From assembly GCA_030592355.1 (NCBI GenBank), contig JAUVJE010000027.1:1-16109 (forward strand): a stretch of 16,109 nt of DNA, read 5' to 3'. Origin of the DNA: Clostridia bacterium. Lineage in GTDB: Bacteria; Bacillota; Clostridia; DUPQ01. Shown piece after piece: positions 1 to 7,603 of this stretch. Positions within the stretch are counted from its first letter, which is position 1, and each line of letters begins with the position of its first letter. The notes under the pieces are model-generated. The model did no database searches. It saw only the letters and a program-made list of their open reading frames with translations, and was not told where the DNA came from. The translations under genes and the position numbers were made by a program.

Positions 1-6
1 GGTTTG

Positions 7-20
7 TTACAAAACTGTAA
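7..20. repeat. Inverted repeat TTACA-N4-TGTAA upstream of the exporter promoter
   Basis: A perfect 5-bp inverted repeat (TTACA AAAC TGTAA) ends 11 bp before the -35 box of the exporter promoter. The position would suit a regulator operator. It also resembles a weak terminator stem for a gene to the left, because a T-run follows at 23-30. The half-sites are like the TACA/TGTA arms of BlaI/CopY-type operators, but the spacing (4 instead of 2) does not fit, so I assign no regulator. Confidence 0.3.
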
Positions 21-31
21 TGTGTTTTTTA

Positions 32-60
32 TTGACACTCTAAATACCCTTATATATAAT
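32..60 (+). promoter_or_regulatory. Consensus sigma-A promoter for leader peptide and ABC exporter
   Basis: TTGACA at 32-37 and TATAAT at 55-60 are both perfect consensus hexamers, separated by the optimal 17 bp. Transcription should begin near 67, about 37 nt before the leader-peptide start. Such a strong constitutive promoter fits control by premature termination downstream rather than by initiation. Confidence 0.9.
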
Positions 61-103
61 TAGCATCGGACTAAAACAAATTTTAAGGAAGGAGGATGCA
101 ATA

Positions 104-178
104 ATGATTAATATAAGAAAGAATCCTGTGAATTTCGCAGCTTCTACTTTATTCCAGCCTCCGGTCTGCAGTAAATAA
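104..178 (+). CDS. 24-aa leader peptide of an ABC-exporter attenuator
   Basis: This short reading frame starts with ATG at 104, 8 nt after a strong ribosome binding site (AAGGAAGGAGG at 85-95), and ends with TAA at 176-178. The peptide begins MINIRKNPVN and ends LFQPPVCSK; it has no membrane segment or known domain. Its last codons form the 5' strand of a hairpin (162-171), and a terminator follows 20 nt after the stop. A strong promoter, a strong binding site, a tiny peptide and alternative hairpins in front of a drug-exporter pair are the layout of BmrB-bmrCD in Bacillus subtilis, where ribosomes translating the leader set the choice between termination and read-through. I infer the same role here. 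The Pro-Pro codons near the end may slow ribosomes. The peptide itself probably has no other function. It could be a chance frame, but the binding site makes that unlikely. Confidence 0.75.
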   Translation: MINIRKNPVNFAASTLFQPPVCSK

Positions 179-201
179 CTGCTATGCATGTCTTCAGACC
201 G
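162..201 (+). promoter_or_regulatory. Antiterminator hairpin of the attenuator
   Basis: CGGTCTG (162-168) pairs perfectly with CAGACCG (195-201), and AG/CT (170-171 with 192-193) extends the stem after one mismatch. The 3' strand shares bases 198-201 with the 5' arm of the terminator, so the two structures exclude each other. A ribosome at the leader stop codon (176-178) would cover the 5' strand and favour the terminator. A ribosome stalled early in the leader would leave it free and favour read-through. A competing 5-bp hairpin, GCAGT/ACTGC (168-172 with 178-182), surrounds the stop codon. Confidence 0.7.
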
Positions 202-230
202 CAGGTATTGGAAATGCCTGTGGTTTTTAT
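198..230 (+). terminator. Rho-independent terminator (attenuator) before the exporter genes
   Basis: The arm CCGCAGGTA (199-207) pairs with TGCCTGTGG (215-223), with two G-U pairs, around the 7-nt loop TTGGAAA. A TTTTT tract follows at 224-228. It lies between the leader peptide and the first exporter gene with no promoter after it, so it must be bypassed for the exporter to be transcribed. Confidence 0.8.
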
Positions 231-296
231 TTGTCTTTATTTACGGTAAAACCCTGGCATTAAATCAGATTATGTTATTTCGAAGGGAAGTACCAA

Positions 297-2114
297 GTGA
301 AAAAACTGAAACTGTTATTATCATTTATGAAAGGCACACTGGCATCATATGCCACAGCCATATTACTAATTTTTGCAAGCACCGCTGTGACCCTAATGAA
401 TCCCTTGATTATTAAAATCACAGTAGATTCTATATTAGGTGACACTCTTCCCGAACTGCCCGGATTTTTACTCAGGTTGTTTGAAGGTATCGGAGGCAAA
501 TCATATTTTATGCAAAATCTTTGGATGGCAGGACTCATTCTTGTTGTTCTTTCGATAATAAATGGCATAATGTCATATTTCTATAGAAAAAATGTAGCGG
601 CCTCTTCAGAAATTATGGCAAAAAATGTGCGAACGATAATGTATGACCATATACAACATCTATCCTACAGCTACCATGTTAAGGCTAAAACAGGAGATCT
701 TATACAAAGGTGCACCAGTGATCTTGAAACCCTGAGGAGATTTCTTGCAAATCAGTTTTTCCAAGTAGTTAGAGCAGTTGCTTTGGTTATATCGGCATTG
801 ATAATCATGCTCTCGTTGAATGTGAAACTCACTTTGATTTCCTTTTCAATAACGCCGTTTCTGGCCATATCGGCATTCCTTTTCTATAAATTCATCAAAG
901 CTAAGTTCAAACTGGCTGATGAAGCTGAAGGAAAGATGACCACCGTGCTGCAGGAGAACCTCTCAAGTATGAGAATTGTCAGGGCTTTTGCAAGGCAGGA
1001 TCACGAAATAAAAAAATTCGTAGACTCCAGCAAGGACTTTCGGAATAAGGACTTTGTAATATCCCGGCTTATGTCATGGTATTGGTCAGCTTCTGATATG
1101 ATGTGCGATATACAGATTGGATTTGTACTGATACTCGGATCATTCTGGGCAGCCCAGGGGCTTCTTTCAGTTGGTACGCTGTATGCATTCATGAGTTATA
1201 CATCTAACCTTATATGGCCTTTAAGACACCTCGGAAGAGTATTGGCAGACATGGGAAAAGCCAGTGTTGCACTGCAGAGGATAAAGGAAGTTCTGGATGA
1301 GCTTAACGAAGAAAAAGATGAATCCACCGGTCTGACCCCAATAATAAAGGGAAGTATCAAATTTGAAAATGTATCCTATGAATACGAAGAAGGGCATTCG
1401 GTAATCAGGGACTTGTCTTTTGAAGTCAAACAGGGTCAGACAATCGCTATACTTGGAGGCACCGGCTCCGGAAAATCCACTATGGTAAATCTTCTGGTAA
1501 GGCTATTTGACTATCAGAAGGGCTCTATAAAAATAGATGGAGTGGAATTGAAGGAGATTAATAAAAAATGGTTGAGAAGAAATGTAGGCATAGTGCTCCA
1601 GGAACCATTCTTGTTTTCAAGAACAATCCGCGAAAACATCGTAATAGCCAATCCGGACTGTTCCATGGAAGAAATAGAAAAGGTAACAAAAATTGCATCT
1701 GTTTATAAAGTCATAAATGAGTTTGAAAAAGGATTTGACACAATGGTCGGTGAAAAGGGCGTAACATTGTCCGGCGGCCAGAAACAGCGCGTAGCAATAG
1801 CCCGGATGCTCTTAGAGAATCATCCAGTAATGATTTTTGACGACTCTCTTAGCGCCGTAGACGTAAAAACCGATTCATATATAAGGGAACAGCTAAAGGT
1901 TCAATGCAACAACGCAACAACCTTCATCATATCCCACAGGATTAGCACGCTGATGCAGGCTGATAAAATACTTGTTATGGAAAACGGCATGATAACACAG
2001 TCCGGGACTCATGGCGAACTGCTTAAAGAAGGTGGATTGTATAAGGAAGTATTCAATATACAGAACTCGCTTGAGGAAGATCTCAGTAAATCAATAAGAA
2101 AGGAAGGTGAATAA
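297..2114 (+). CDS. Heterodimeric ABC multidrug exporter, BmrC-like subunit (degenerate site)
   Basis: This 605-aa half-transporter has a six-helix exporter membrane domain (about residues 1-330) fused to an ATPase domain (about 350-590). The ATPase shows Walker A GGTGSGKST (387-395), Q-loop Gln435, a canonical signature LSGGQ (491-495), Walker B ending in Asp515 and switch His547. The residue after Walker B is Asp516, not the catalytic Glu, so this subunit supplies the non-hydrolysing site typical of one partner in BmrCD, LmrCD and TM287/288. It should form a membrane heterodimer with the next gene product and expel drugs or other hydrophobic compounds. The start is GTG at 297, 9 nt after AAGGG; no in-frame ATG fits better. 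The genes overlap or nearly touch, indicating one operon under the upstream attenuator. The actual substrate cannot be read from sequence. Confidence 0.9.
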   Translation: MKKLKLLLSFMKGTLASYATAILLIFASTAVTLMNPLIIKITVDSILGDTLPELPGFLLRLFEGIGGKSYFMQNLWMAGLILVVLSIINGIMSYFYRKNVAASSEIMAKNVRTIMYDHIQHLSYSYHVKAKTGDLIQRCTSDLETLRRFLANQFFQVVRAVALVISALIIMLSLNVKLTLISFSITPFLAISAFLFYKFIKAKFKLADEAEGKMTTVLQENLSSMRIVRAFARQDHEIKKFVDSSKDFRNKDFVISRLMSWYWSASDMMCDIQIGFVLILGSFWAAQGLLSVGTLYAFMSYTSNLIWPLRHLGRVLADMGKASVALQRIKEVLDELNEEKDESTGLTPIIKGSIKFENVSYEYEEGHSVIRDLSFEVKQGQTIAILGGTGSGKSTMVNLLVRLFDYQKGSIKIDGVELKEINKKWLRRNVGIVLQEPFLFSRTIRENIVIANPDCSMEEIEKVTKIASVYKVINEFEKGFDTMVGEKGVTLSGGQKQRVAIARMLLENHPVMIFDDSLSAVDVKTDSYIREQLKVQCNNATTFIISHRISTLMQADKILVMENGMITQSGTHGELLKEGGLYKEVFNIQNSLEEDLSKSIRKEGE

Positions 2115-2115
2115 A

Positions 2116-3942
2116 TTGACCGACATGCATAACAATAATGAAGAATACAAAAAGGGCTTTGATATAAAATTGTGGAAAAAAGTCTTCCGTTACATCATTA
2201 GCTACCGAAAACTTACCCTCATACTTATCGCAGTCATGGTGCTCCTTGCAGGTACTGATGCGGTAATGCCGTTGATGACCAGATACGCTATCGACACCTT
2301 TGTAACAGGCAAAACAACAGAATCGATAACTTTTTTCATACTGATATATCTGGGTCTGTCAATAATTAAGGCAATTACTATTTTCCTGCTCATTTATCTA
2401 GCGGAAAAACTAATGGTAAACATTGGCCATGATATCAGGAAAGAAGGTTTTACAAAGCTGCAGGAATTGTCCTTTACATTTTACGATCATAACAGTATCG
2501 GTAATCTTGTTGCCAGACTTACTTCAGATACGCGAAGATTGACGGGAATCATCTCCTGGGGGTTAGTTGATGTGACATGGGCTATAAGCCTTTTGCTAAT
2601 GATTACTGTAATAATGTTTACACTTAATGTGAAGATAGCACTGATAGTTCTGGGAGTCGTGCCGCTTCTGTTACTCATATCATTATACTTCCAGAAAATG
2701 ATATTGAAAGCAAGTCGCGAAGCGAGGAAAAACAATGCGGCTATAATTTCATCGTTTAACGAAGGAATACAAGGTGCAACTACCACAAAAACGCTGGTCA
2801 GGGAATCCAGAAATCTGGAAGAATTTGACGAGAAAGCCACAAAGCTTCGCTCGAGCGCTATAAAAGTAGCAATATATTCAGCGCTATTCTTCCCCATCGT
2901 AACAGCCATAAGCACACTGGGAACATCACTTGCTCTTTGGCAGGGAGGAATTATGGTTTTAGGCTCAGTAATAACCCTCGGAACCCTTGCTGCATTTTTA
3001 TCATACACCGTGCAGTTTTTCATGCCGGTTAACGACTTGGCCAGTATAATGGCCGAGATGCAGTCTGCCCAGGCAGCAGGCGAAAGAATAATGAGCCTTT
3101 TGGAAACCGACCCTAAAATTAAGGACTCCGGGGACGTCATTGCCAAGTACGGTGTGGTCAAACCATCGGATATTGTTCCGAAGCTCAAAGGAAGCATAGA
3201 GTTTAAGAATGTAGGATTCCGGTATAAAGACGGCGAAAAAGTACTTGATAACTTCAGTTTAGATGTAAAACCGGGTGAATGCATTGCCATCATCGGCGAG
3301 ACCGGTTCGGGAAAGACCACAATTGTGAATCTGGCAGCCAGATTCTATCAACCTACAGAGGGACAGATACTGATTGACGGGATTAACTACAAAGAAATGC
3401 CGTTGATGTACATACACGGCAACCTTGGCTATATGCTCCAAACACCGCATTTGTTCAGCGGAACAATCCGCAACAATATCAAGTACGGCAATCAAAAAGC
3501 TACGGATGAACAAATTGAAGGAGTGGCTAAGCTGGTTAAAGCCCATGAATTCATAGCAGAATTTGAAAAAGGTTACGACCATATAGTTTCACAGGGCGGA
3601 GGAGGTCTATCTACCGGGCAAAAGCAACTTATATGTATTGCAAGGGCAATCATTGCAGACCCTTCATTCTTCATACTGGATGAAGCAACCTCATCGGTTG
3701 ACACCCATACAGAAAAGATTCTCCAAGAAGCTATTGCAACCGTCATCGCCGGTAGAACCAGTTTTGTCATCGCCCACAGACTCAGTACCATAAGACAGGC
3801 TGATAGAATACTTGTACTGGAAAAGGGAATTATTGTAGAGCAGGGAACCCATGCGGAACTTATTTGCAATGAAGGAAGATATTATGACCTTTATACCAGC
3901 CAGTTCCTTAAAGAGCATGAAGTTGAAGTGCTGAATGACTAA
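2116..3942 (+). CDS. Heterodimeric ABC multidrug exporter, BmrD-like subunit (catalytic site)
   Basis: This 608-aa half-transporter has an exporter membrane domain (about residues 20-335) and an ATPase domain (about 355-600). Walker A GETGSGKTT is at 394-402, Gln442 forms the Q-loop, Walker B ends in Asp522 followed by the catalytic Glu523, and the switch His is 554. Its signature reads LSTGQ (498-502) instead of LSGGQ. In head-to-tail ATPase dimers this poor signature would face the Asp-type Walker B of the partner, and its intact Walker B would face the partner's perfect LSGGQ. The result is one active and one degenerate site, as expected for BmrCD-type exporters. I chose TTG at 2116 because GGAAGG (2102-2107) lies 8 nt before it; GTG at 2107 overlaps that site and would add three residues. 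It begins one base after the stop of its partner, so translation is probably coupled. Confidence 0.9.
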   Translation: MTDMHNNNEEYKKGFDIKLWKKVFRYIISYRKLTLILIAVMVLLAGTDAVMPLMTRYAIDTFVTGKTTESITFFILIYLGLSIIKAITIFLLIYLAEKLMVNIGHDIRKEGFTKLQELSFTFYDHNSIGNLVARLTSDTRRLTGIISWGLVDVTWAISLLLMITVIMFTLNVKIALIVLGVVPLLLLISLYFQKMILKASREARKNNAAIISSFNEGIQGATTTKTLVRESRNLEEFDEKATKLRSSAIKVAIYSALFFPIVTAISTLGTSLALWQGGIMVLGSVITLGTLAAFLSYTVQFFMPVNDLASIMAEMQSAQAAGERIMSLLETDPKIKDSGDVIAKYGVVKPSDIVPKLKGSIEFKNVGFRYKDGEKVLDNFSLDVKPGECIAIIGETGSGKTTIVNLAARFYQPTEGQILIDGINYKEMPLMYIHGNLGYMLQTPHLFSGTIRNNIKYGNQKATDEQIEGVAKLVKAHEFIAEFEKGYDHIVSQGGGGLSTGQKQLICIARAIIADPSFFILDEATSSVDTHTEKILQEAIATVIAGRTSFVIAHRLSTIRQADRILVLEKGIIVEQGTHAELICNEGRYYDLYTSQFLKEHEVEVLND

Positions 3943-3990
3943 TCATTTTACCAGCGGCCAATGCTGTGGATGAAAAGGGAAGTATTAATA

Positions 3991-4031
3991 ACAACGACCG
4001 GAATACGCATGTTCTCCAGTCGTTGTTTTAT
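3991..4031 (+). terminator. Terminator of the exporter operon, between convergent genes
   Basis: ACAACGAC (3991-3998) pairs perfectly with GTCGTTGT (4019-4026), followed by TTTTATT on the + strand. The loop is long (20 nt) and may hold further pairing. It lies 48 bp after the exporter stop codon and just beyond the 3' end of the convergent aldo/keto reductase gene. On the - strand the stem is followed by TATTAATA, so it may act, more weakly, in both directions. Confidence 0.75.
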
Positions 4032-4049
4032 TGTAAATATTATTGCTTT

Positions 4050-5201
4050 CTATGTAGATGGATAAAGAATTTTATCAAGTTCTTCAAGTCTGTCGGGAAT
4101 TTCTATATGCTGGGGGCATTTTTCAAGACAAACTCCGCATCTTACACATAAGTCTGCAGTGAATCTATTTTCTTCACGTTCTCTCCAATTCTTATACCTG
4201 TCCCTAGGTTCCTGCTTATTTTTAAATCCGGTGTAACTATTGTATAAACCGAACATCATTGGAATATTAACACCATGCGGACATGGAAGACAATACTTGC
4301 AGTCAGTGCATGGAACTGCAGTTTTTTCTTCAACAATCTTAATCGCTTTATTCATTATTGCTGTTTCTTCTATGTCCATACTATCCGGTTTTGTATTTTT
4401 GAATATCCTGAGGTTATCCAAAACATGCTCCATGGTGCTCATACCGCTCAATATCAGCTTTACCTCGGGAAAATTGTATACCCACCTAAATGCCCATTCT
4501 ACGGGACTTTTCATTATTTTTGCATTTTTAAAATGTTCGGCAAGTTCATCGGGAAGATCATTTGCCAGCGTACCGCCTTTGAGTGGTTCCATTATTACGA
4601 TATTCATACCTTTATCCGCGGCATACCTGAAACTTTCAATACCGGCCTGCACCTTCGTGTCAGCATAATTAAACTGGAGCTGGCACATGTCCCAGTCATA
4701 TGAATCCGCCACTTTTTTGAATATTTCCGGGGAATCATGAAATGAAAATCCAGCGTATTTAATTTTTCCCTCTTTTTTAAGTTTATCAATAAATTCAAGT
4801 ACATCAAGATTCTTGCATATCTCCCAGCTGTTTCTGCTTACTGCATGCAGAAGATAAAAATCCAGATATTCAACATCCAGTTTTTTCATCTGTTCGTTGA
4901 ATATCCTTTCCATGTCTGCTTTTTCCTTAAGGCGGCCGACAGGTAATTTTGTCGCTAGATAAACTTTCTCCCTGTATCCATCCTTAAGAACTTTTCCAAT
5001 GAATGTTTCGCTATTCCCATTATGATATGGATAAGCCGTATCTACATAATTGACCCCATTGTCAATCGCATGGCGAATCATCTTCATGGCTTCATCTTCA
5101 TCAATTTTTGAATAATCACCGTCAATTACAGGAAGACGCATGGCACCGAATCCCAGAATTGATGTTTTTATGTTTTTCTTATTGAACTGTCTATATTCCA
5201 T
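4050..5201 (-). CDS. Aldo/keto reductase with C-terminal 2x[4Fe-4S] ferredoxin domain
   Basis: This 383-aa cytoplasmic protein has an aldo/keto reductase barrel (about residues 1-290) with the catalytic tetrad visible as Asp54 and Tyr59 (VDTAYPY), Lys85 (ATKLP) and His119 (LLH). After it come two iron-sulfur motifs, CxxCxxCxxCP at Cys298/301/304/307 and CxxCxxCxxxCP at Cys352/355/358/362. This architecture is a common clostridial family usually annotated as aldo/keto reductase or predicted oxidoreductase. It probably reduces an aldehyde or ketone, and the clusters may link it to ferredoxin instead of, or besides, NADPH. The substrate is unknown. The start is ATG, preceded by GGAAGGGG at good spacing. 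It follows the topoisomerase genes in the same direction after a 173-bp gap containing a possible promoter, so it is probably a separate unit. It ends facing the exporter operon. Confidence 0.9.
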   Translation of the reverse strand: MEYRQFNKKNIKTSILGFGAMRLPVIDGDYSKIDEDEAMKMIRHAIDNGVNYVDTAYPYHNGNSETFIGKVLKDGYREKVYLATKLPVGRLKEKADMERIFNEQMKKLDVEYLDFYLLHAVSRNSWEICKNLDVLEFIDKLKKEGKIKYAGFSFHDSPEIFKKVADSYDWDMCQLQFNYADTKVQAGIESFRYAADKGMNIVIMEPLKGGTLANDLPDELAEHFKNAKIMKSPVEWAFRWVYNFPEVKLILSGMSTMEHVLDNLRIFKNTKPDSMDIEETAIMNKAIKIVEEKTAVPCTDCKYCLPCPHGVNIPMMFGLYNSYTGFKNKQEPRDRYKNWREREENRFTADLCVRCGVCLEKCPQHIEIPDRLEELDKILYPST

Positions 5202-5231
5202 GACAACCCCTTCCGTCTTTTCTTTGCCTTA

Positions 5232-5240
5232 ATTATATCA
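5232..5240 (-). promoter_or_regulatory. Possible extended -10 promoter for the aldo/keto reductase
   Basis: On the - strand the sequence reads TGATATAAT, a perfect TATAAT (5232-5237) with the TG of an extended -10 element. It lies about 30 bp before the aldo/keto reductase start. No good -35 box is found 16-18 bp further up (the best reads GCCAAG), so this rests on the extended -10 alone. The rest of the 5202-5374 gap shows no clear terminator for the topoisomerase genes. Confidence 0.45.
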
Positions 5241-5364
5241 CCAACCCATTGACTCTTGGCTTATTTATTATTTCAATCAATACTCTTTGGGTAATTATTA
5301 AAATTGTAAAATTATCATTCGAGAACCCCGGTTATTTCCCCGCGATTATGCAGATGATTCCATA

Positions 5365-5401
5365 CAATGGGAAATTACTTCAATGGTGGGAAATTACCCT
5401 T
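5365..5401. repeat. Imperfect tandem repeat at the 3' end of the topoisomerase A gene
   Basis: CAATGGGAAATTACTT (5365-5380) is followed directly by CAATGGTGGGAAATTACCCTT (5381-5401), a near copy with small insertions. The left copy holds the in-frame stop codon of the topoisomerase A gene at 5375-5377; the matching TAA in the right copy is out of frame. Confidence 0.6.
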
Positions 5402-7591
5402 CAGGTCAAAAAATGTTTTTTGCTTTCGTCTAGAATCTGCTTTGGAGAGCGGACGTCCTACGGCAGGCACATTATTAGGGCGATAATCGTTTATGTTTTT
5501 AAGGCGCGATTTCTTAACCGGAATCACTTCTGACACGTTATCCGATTCTTTAATTTTTATAACTGTAATTCCCTGGGTATTCCTTGTTGCTTTTAATGAA
5601 ATAAAATCTGTATTAAATATTAGTGCTCTCTTATCTTTAGTTATAACCGCCATTTCAATGGATTCGTTTTCTCCAATATGCCTGATATACTTTAGTTCTG
5701 ATTTATCACTATAAGCTTTGGCAAGCAGTTTTCTATTTGTTTTTGTTTCATAGACACTCAGCGGAACCTTGGCGAATTTTCCATTCTCAAACCCATACAG
5801 CATATGGCCTTTGAAATCATCAGTCACAACAATATAAACTATAAACTCGTTTACCGACAACTCCAAGTAGACGGGTAGGAATTCTCCAAACTCACCGGCC
5901 TTACATTCATTGAGCAAGTGCAGCTTCATCTTGTAAGCTTTGGCCTTGTTTGAGAACATAATTAACTCAGCCTTATTATGAGTGGATATTTCCTGAATTA
6001 TTTTATCGCTTTCCTTAAGTTTCTGCTCCGGATCAGTCCTAAGTGCGGTAAGAGGTATTTTCTTAATATAGTTTTCCCTGGTAAAGAAAACCATGCAATT
6101 ATATTCATCAATCTGTTCAACCAAACTCTTATCATCAATGTCATCCATTGATCTGATTTCAGTTCTTCTTGCTGCTCCATACTTGTCTCTTACTTCCTCA
6201 AGTTCACTTATAATAATCTTTCTGATTTTAAAATTGCTTTTCAGAGTATTTTCAACATCTTCAATTTTTTGTCTAAGTTCTTTAATTTCATCAAGACGTT
6301 TGAGGAGGTATTCTCTATTTAGATAACGCAGTTTAATCTCAGCAATATAATCAGCCTGAATTTCATCAATTCTGAATGCCTGCATTAAGTTTGGAACAAC
6401 CTCTACCTCTTTTTCAGTATTTCTTATTATGCGGATTGCCTCATCAATGTCTATCATTATGCGGTCTAAACCCAGTAGCAAATGAAGTCGTTCCTTATTC
6501 TTTTTAAGGTCGAAAATAAGACGCTTTTTTATACAACTTACTCTAAATGTAGTCCAGTGAGCCAGTATCTCCTTAACTCCCAGGACCATTGGATTCCCCT
6601 CAATCAGTACATTAAAATTGCAGTTAAAAGAGTCCTGAAGTGGAGTTTTAAAGAAAAGCTTATTCATCAGCTTCTTAATATCTGTTCCACCTCTGATATC
6701 AATAGTTATTTTAAGACCCTTTAGATCGGTCTCATCCCTTACATCTTTGATTTCCTTTATTTTATTGCTTTTAACCATACCTATTATTGCATCAATTATG
6801 GCTTCTGCAGTTGTTGTATAAGGTATCTCGGTTATTTCAATATGTTTCTTCTTTTTATCTACCTTGTACTTACCTCGAAGCTTAAATCCACCTCTGCCTG
6901 TTGCATATATGATGTCCATTTCTTCTTTGTTATAAAGCAAAGTTCCGCCGGTAGAGAAATCAGGGCTTTTAAGTGTCTCACATATATCTGCTTCAGAATC
7001 TTTTATCAAAGCAATTGCAGTATTACAAACTTCCACAAGATTGAAGCTGCAGAGATTACTGGCCATGCCAACAGCAATACCTTGAGATGTATTTATCAAA
7101 ACATTGGGATAGGAAGAAGGAAGCATTGTAGGTTCTTTTACTGTACTATCGTAGTTATCTATAAATTCAACGGCATTTTTTTCAATGTCCCGGAACATCT
7201 CTTTACAAATTGCTTCAAGTTTGACTTCAGTATATCTGGATGCCGCATATTTCATATCTTTTGAATACTGTTTGCCAAAATTACCCTTTGAGTCCACAAA
7301 CGGGTGTAATAGGGCTTCATTGCCTCTTGTCATCCTGACCATAGTTTCATATATTGCCTGGTCTCCGTGAGGATTGAGTTTCATTGTCTGGCCTACAACA
7401 TTAGCGGACTTGGTACGATTCCCCCTCAGAAGCCCCATTTTGTACATGGTATAGAGAAGTTTTCTATGGGATGGCTTAAGCCCGTCGATTTCAGGTATTG
7501 CGCGCGAAACGATTACACTTACGGCATATGGCATGAAGTTTTCATCCAGCGTTTCGGTTATCTTCTGTATCTTTATATTATTCTGGTCCAT
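5375..7591 (-). CDS. Divergent type IIA topoisomerase subunit A (ParC/GyrA-like)
   Basis: This 738-aa DNA breakage-reunion subunit has the usual winged-helix/tower/coiled-coil core (about residues 25-480) with catalytic Arg119-Tyr120 in AASRYTE, which forms the covalent DNA link. The C-terminal part (about 490-720) looks like a decayed beta-pinwheel. It keeps a blade-like stretch ATRNTQGITV but lacks the GyrA box (QRRGGKG), which argues for relaxation and decatenation rather than supercoiling. In the quinolone-determining loop the sequence is NPHGDQAIYE: Gln78 replaces the usual Ser, and Glu82 keeps the acidic position. The start is ATG at 7591, 12 bp after the B-subunit stop, so the two are co-transcribed and form a heterotetramer. 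It is probably the functional topoisomerase IV or an extra paralog beside gyrase; without the genome I cannot say which, so I give no gene symbol. Confidence 0.85.
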   Translation of the reverse strand: MDQNNIKIQKITETLDENFMPYAVSVIVSRAIPEIDGLKPSHRKLLYTMYKMGLLRGNRTKSANVVGQTMKLNPHGDQAIYETMVRMTRGNEALLHPFVDSKGNFGKQYSKDMKYAASRYTEVKLEAICKEMFRDIEKNAVEFIDNYDSTVKEPTMLPSSYPNVLINTSQGIAVGMASNLCSFNLVEVCNTAIALIKDSEADICETLKSPDFSTGGTLLYNKEEMDIIYATGRGGFKLRGKYKVDKKKKHIEITEIPYTTTAEAIIDAIIGMVKSNKIKEIKDVRDETDLKGLKITIDIRGGTDIKKLMNKLFFKTPLQDSFNCNFNVLIEGNPMVLGVKEILAHWTTFRVSCIKKRLIFDLKKNKERLHLLLGLDRIMIDIDEAIRIIRNTEKEVEVVPNLMQAFRIDEIQADYIAEIKLRYLNREYLLKRLDEIKELRQKIEDVENTLKSNFKIRKIIISELEEVRDKYGAARRTEIRSMDDIDDKSLVEQIDEYNCMVFFTRENYIKKIPLTALRTDPEQKLKESDKIIQEISTHNKAELIMFSNKAKAYKMKLHLLNECKAGEFGEFLPVYLELSVNEFIVYIVVTDDFKGHMLYGFENGKFAKVPLSVYETKTNRKLLAKAYSDKSELKYIRHIGENESIEMAVITKDKRALIFNTDFISLKATRNTQGITVIKIKESDNVSEVIPVKKSRLKNINDYRPNNVPAVGRPLSKADSRRKQKTFFDLKGNFPPLK

Positions 7592-7603
7592 TTTATCCTT
7601 TTC

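Noticed and set aside
188..415. Possible 75-codon + strand gene overlapping the attenuator
   Set aside because: It runs through the terminator and into the exporter gene in another frame and has no binding site; the exporter GTG at 297 is well supported.
2487..3320. Long open frame (277 codons) on the - strand inside the second exporter gene
   Set aside because: It is the antisense of a well-conserved ABC transporter, has no ribosome binding site and shows no recognisable domain.
4240..4703. Two overlapping + strand open frames of 142 codons inside the aldo/keto reductase gene
   Set aside because: They are antisense to conserved catalytic and iron-sulfur coding sequence and lack binding sites.
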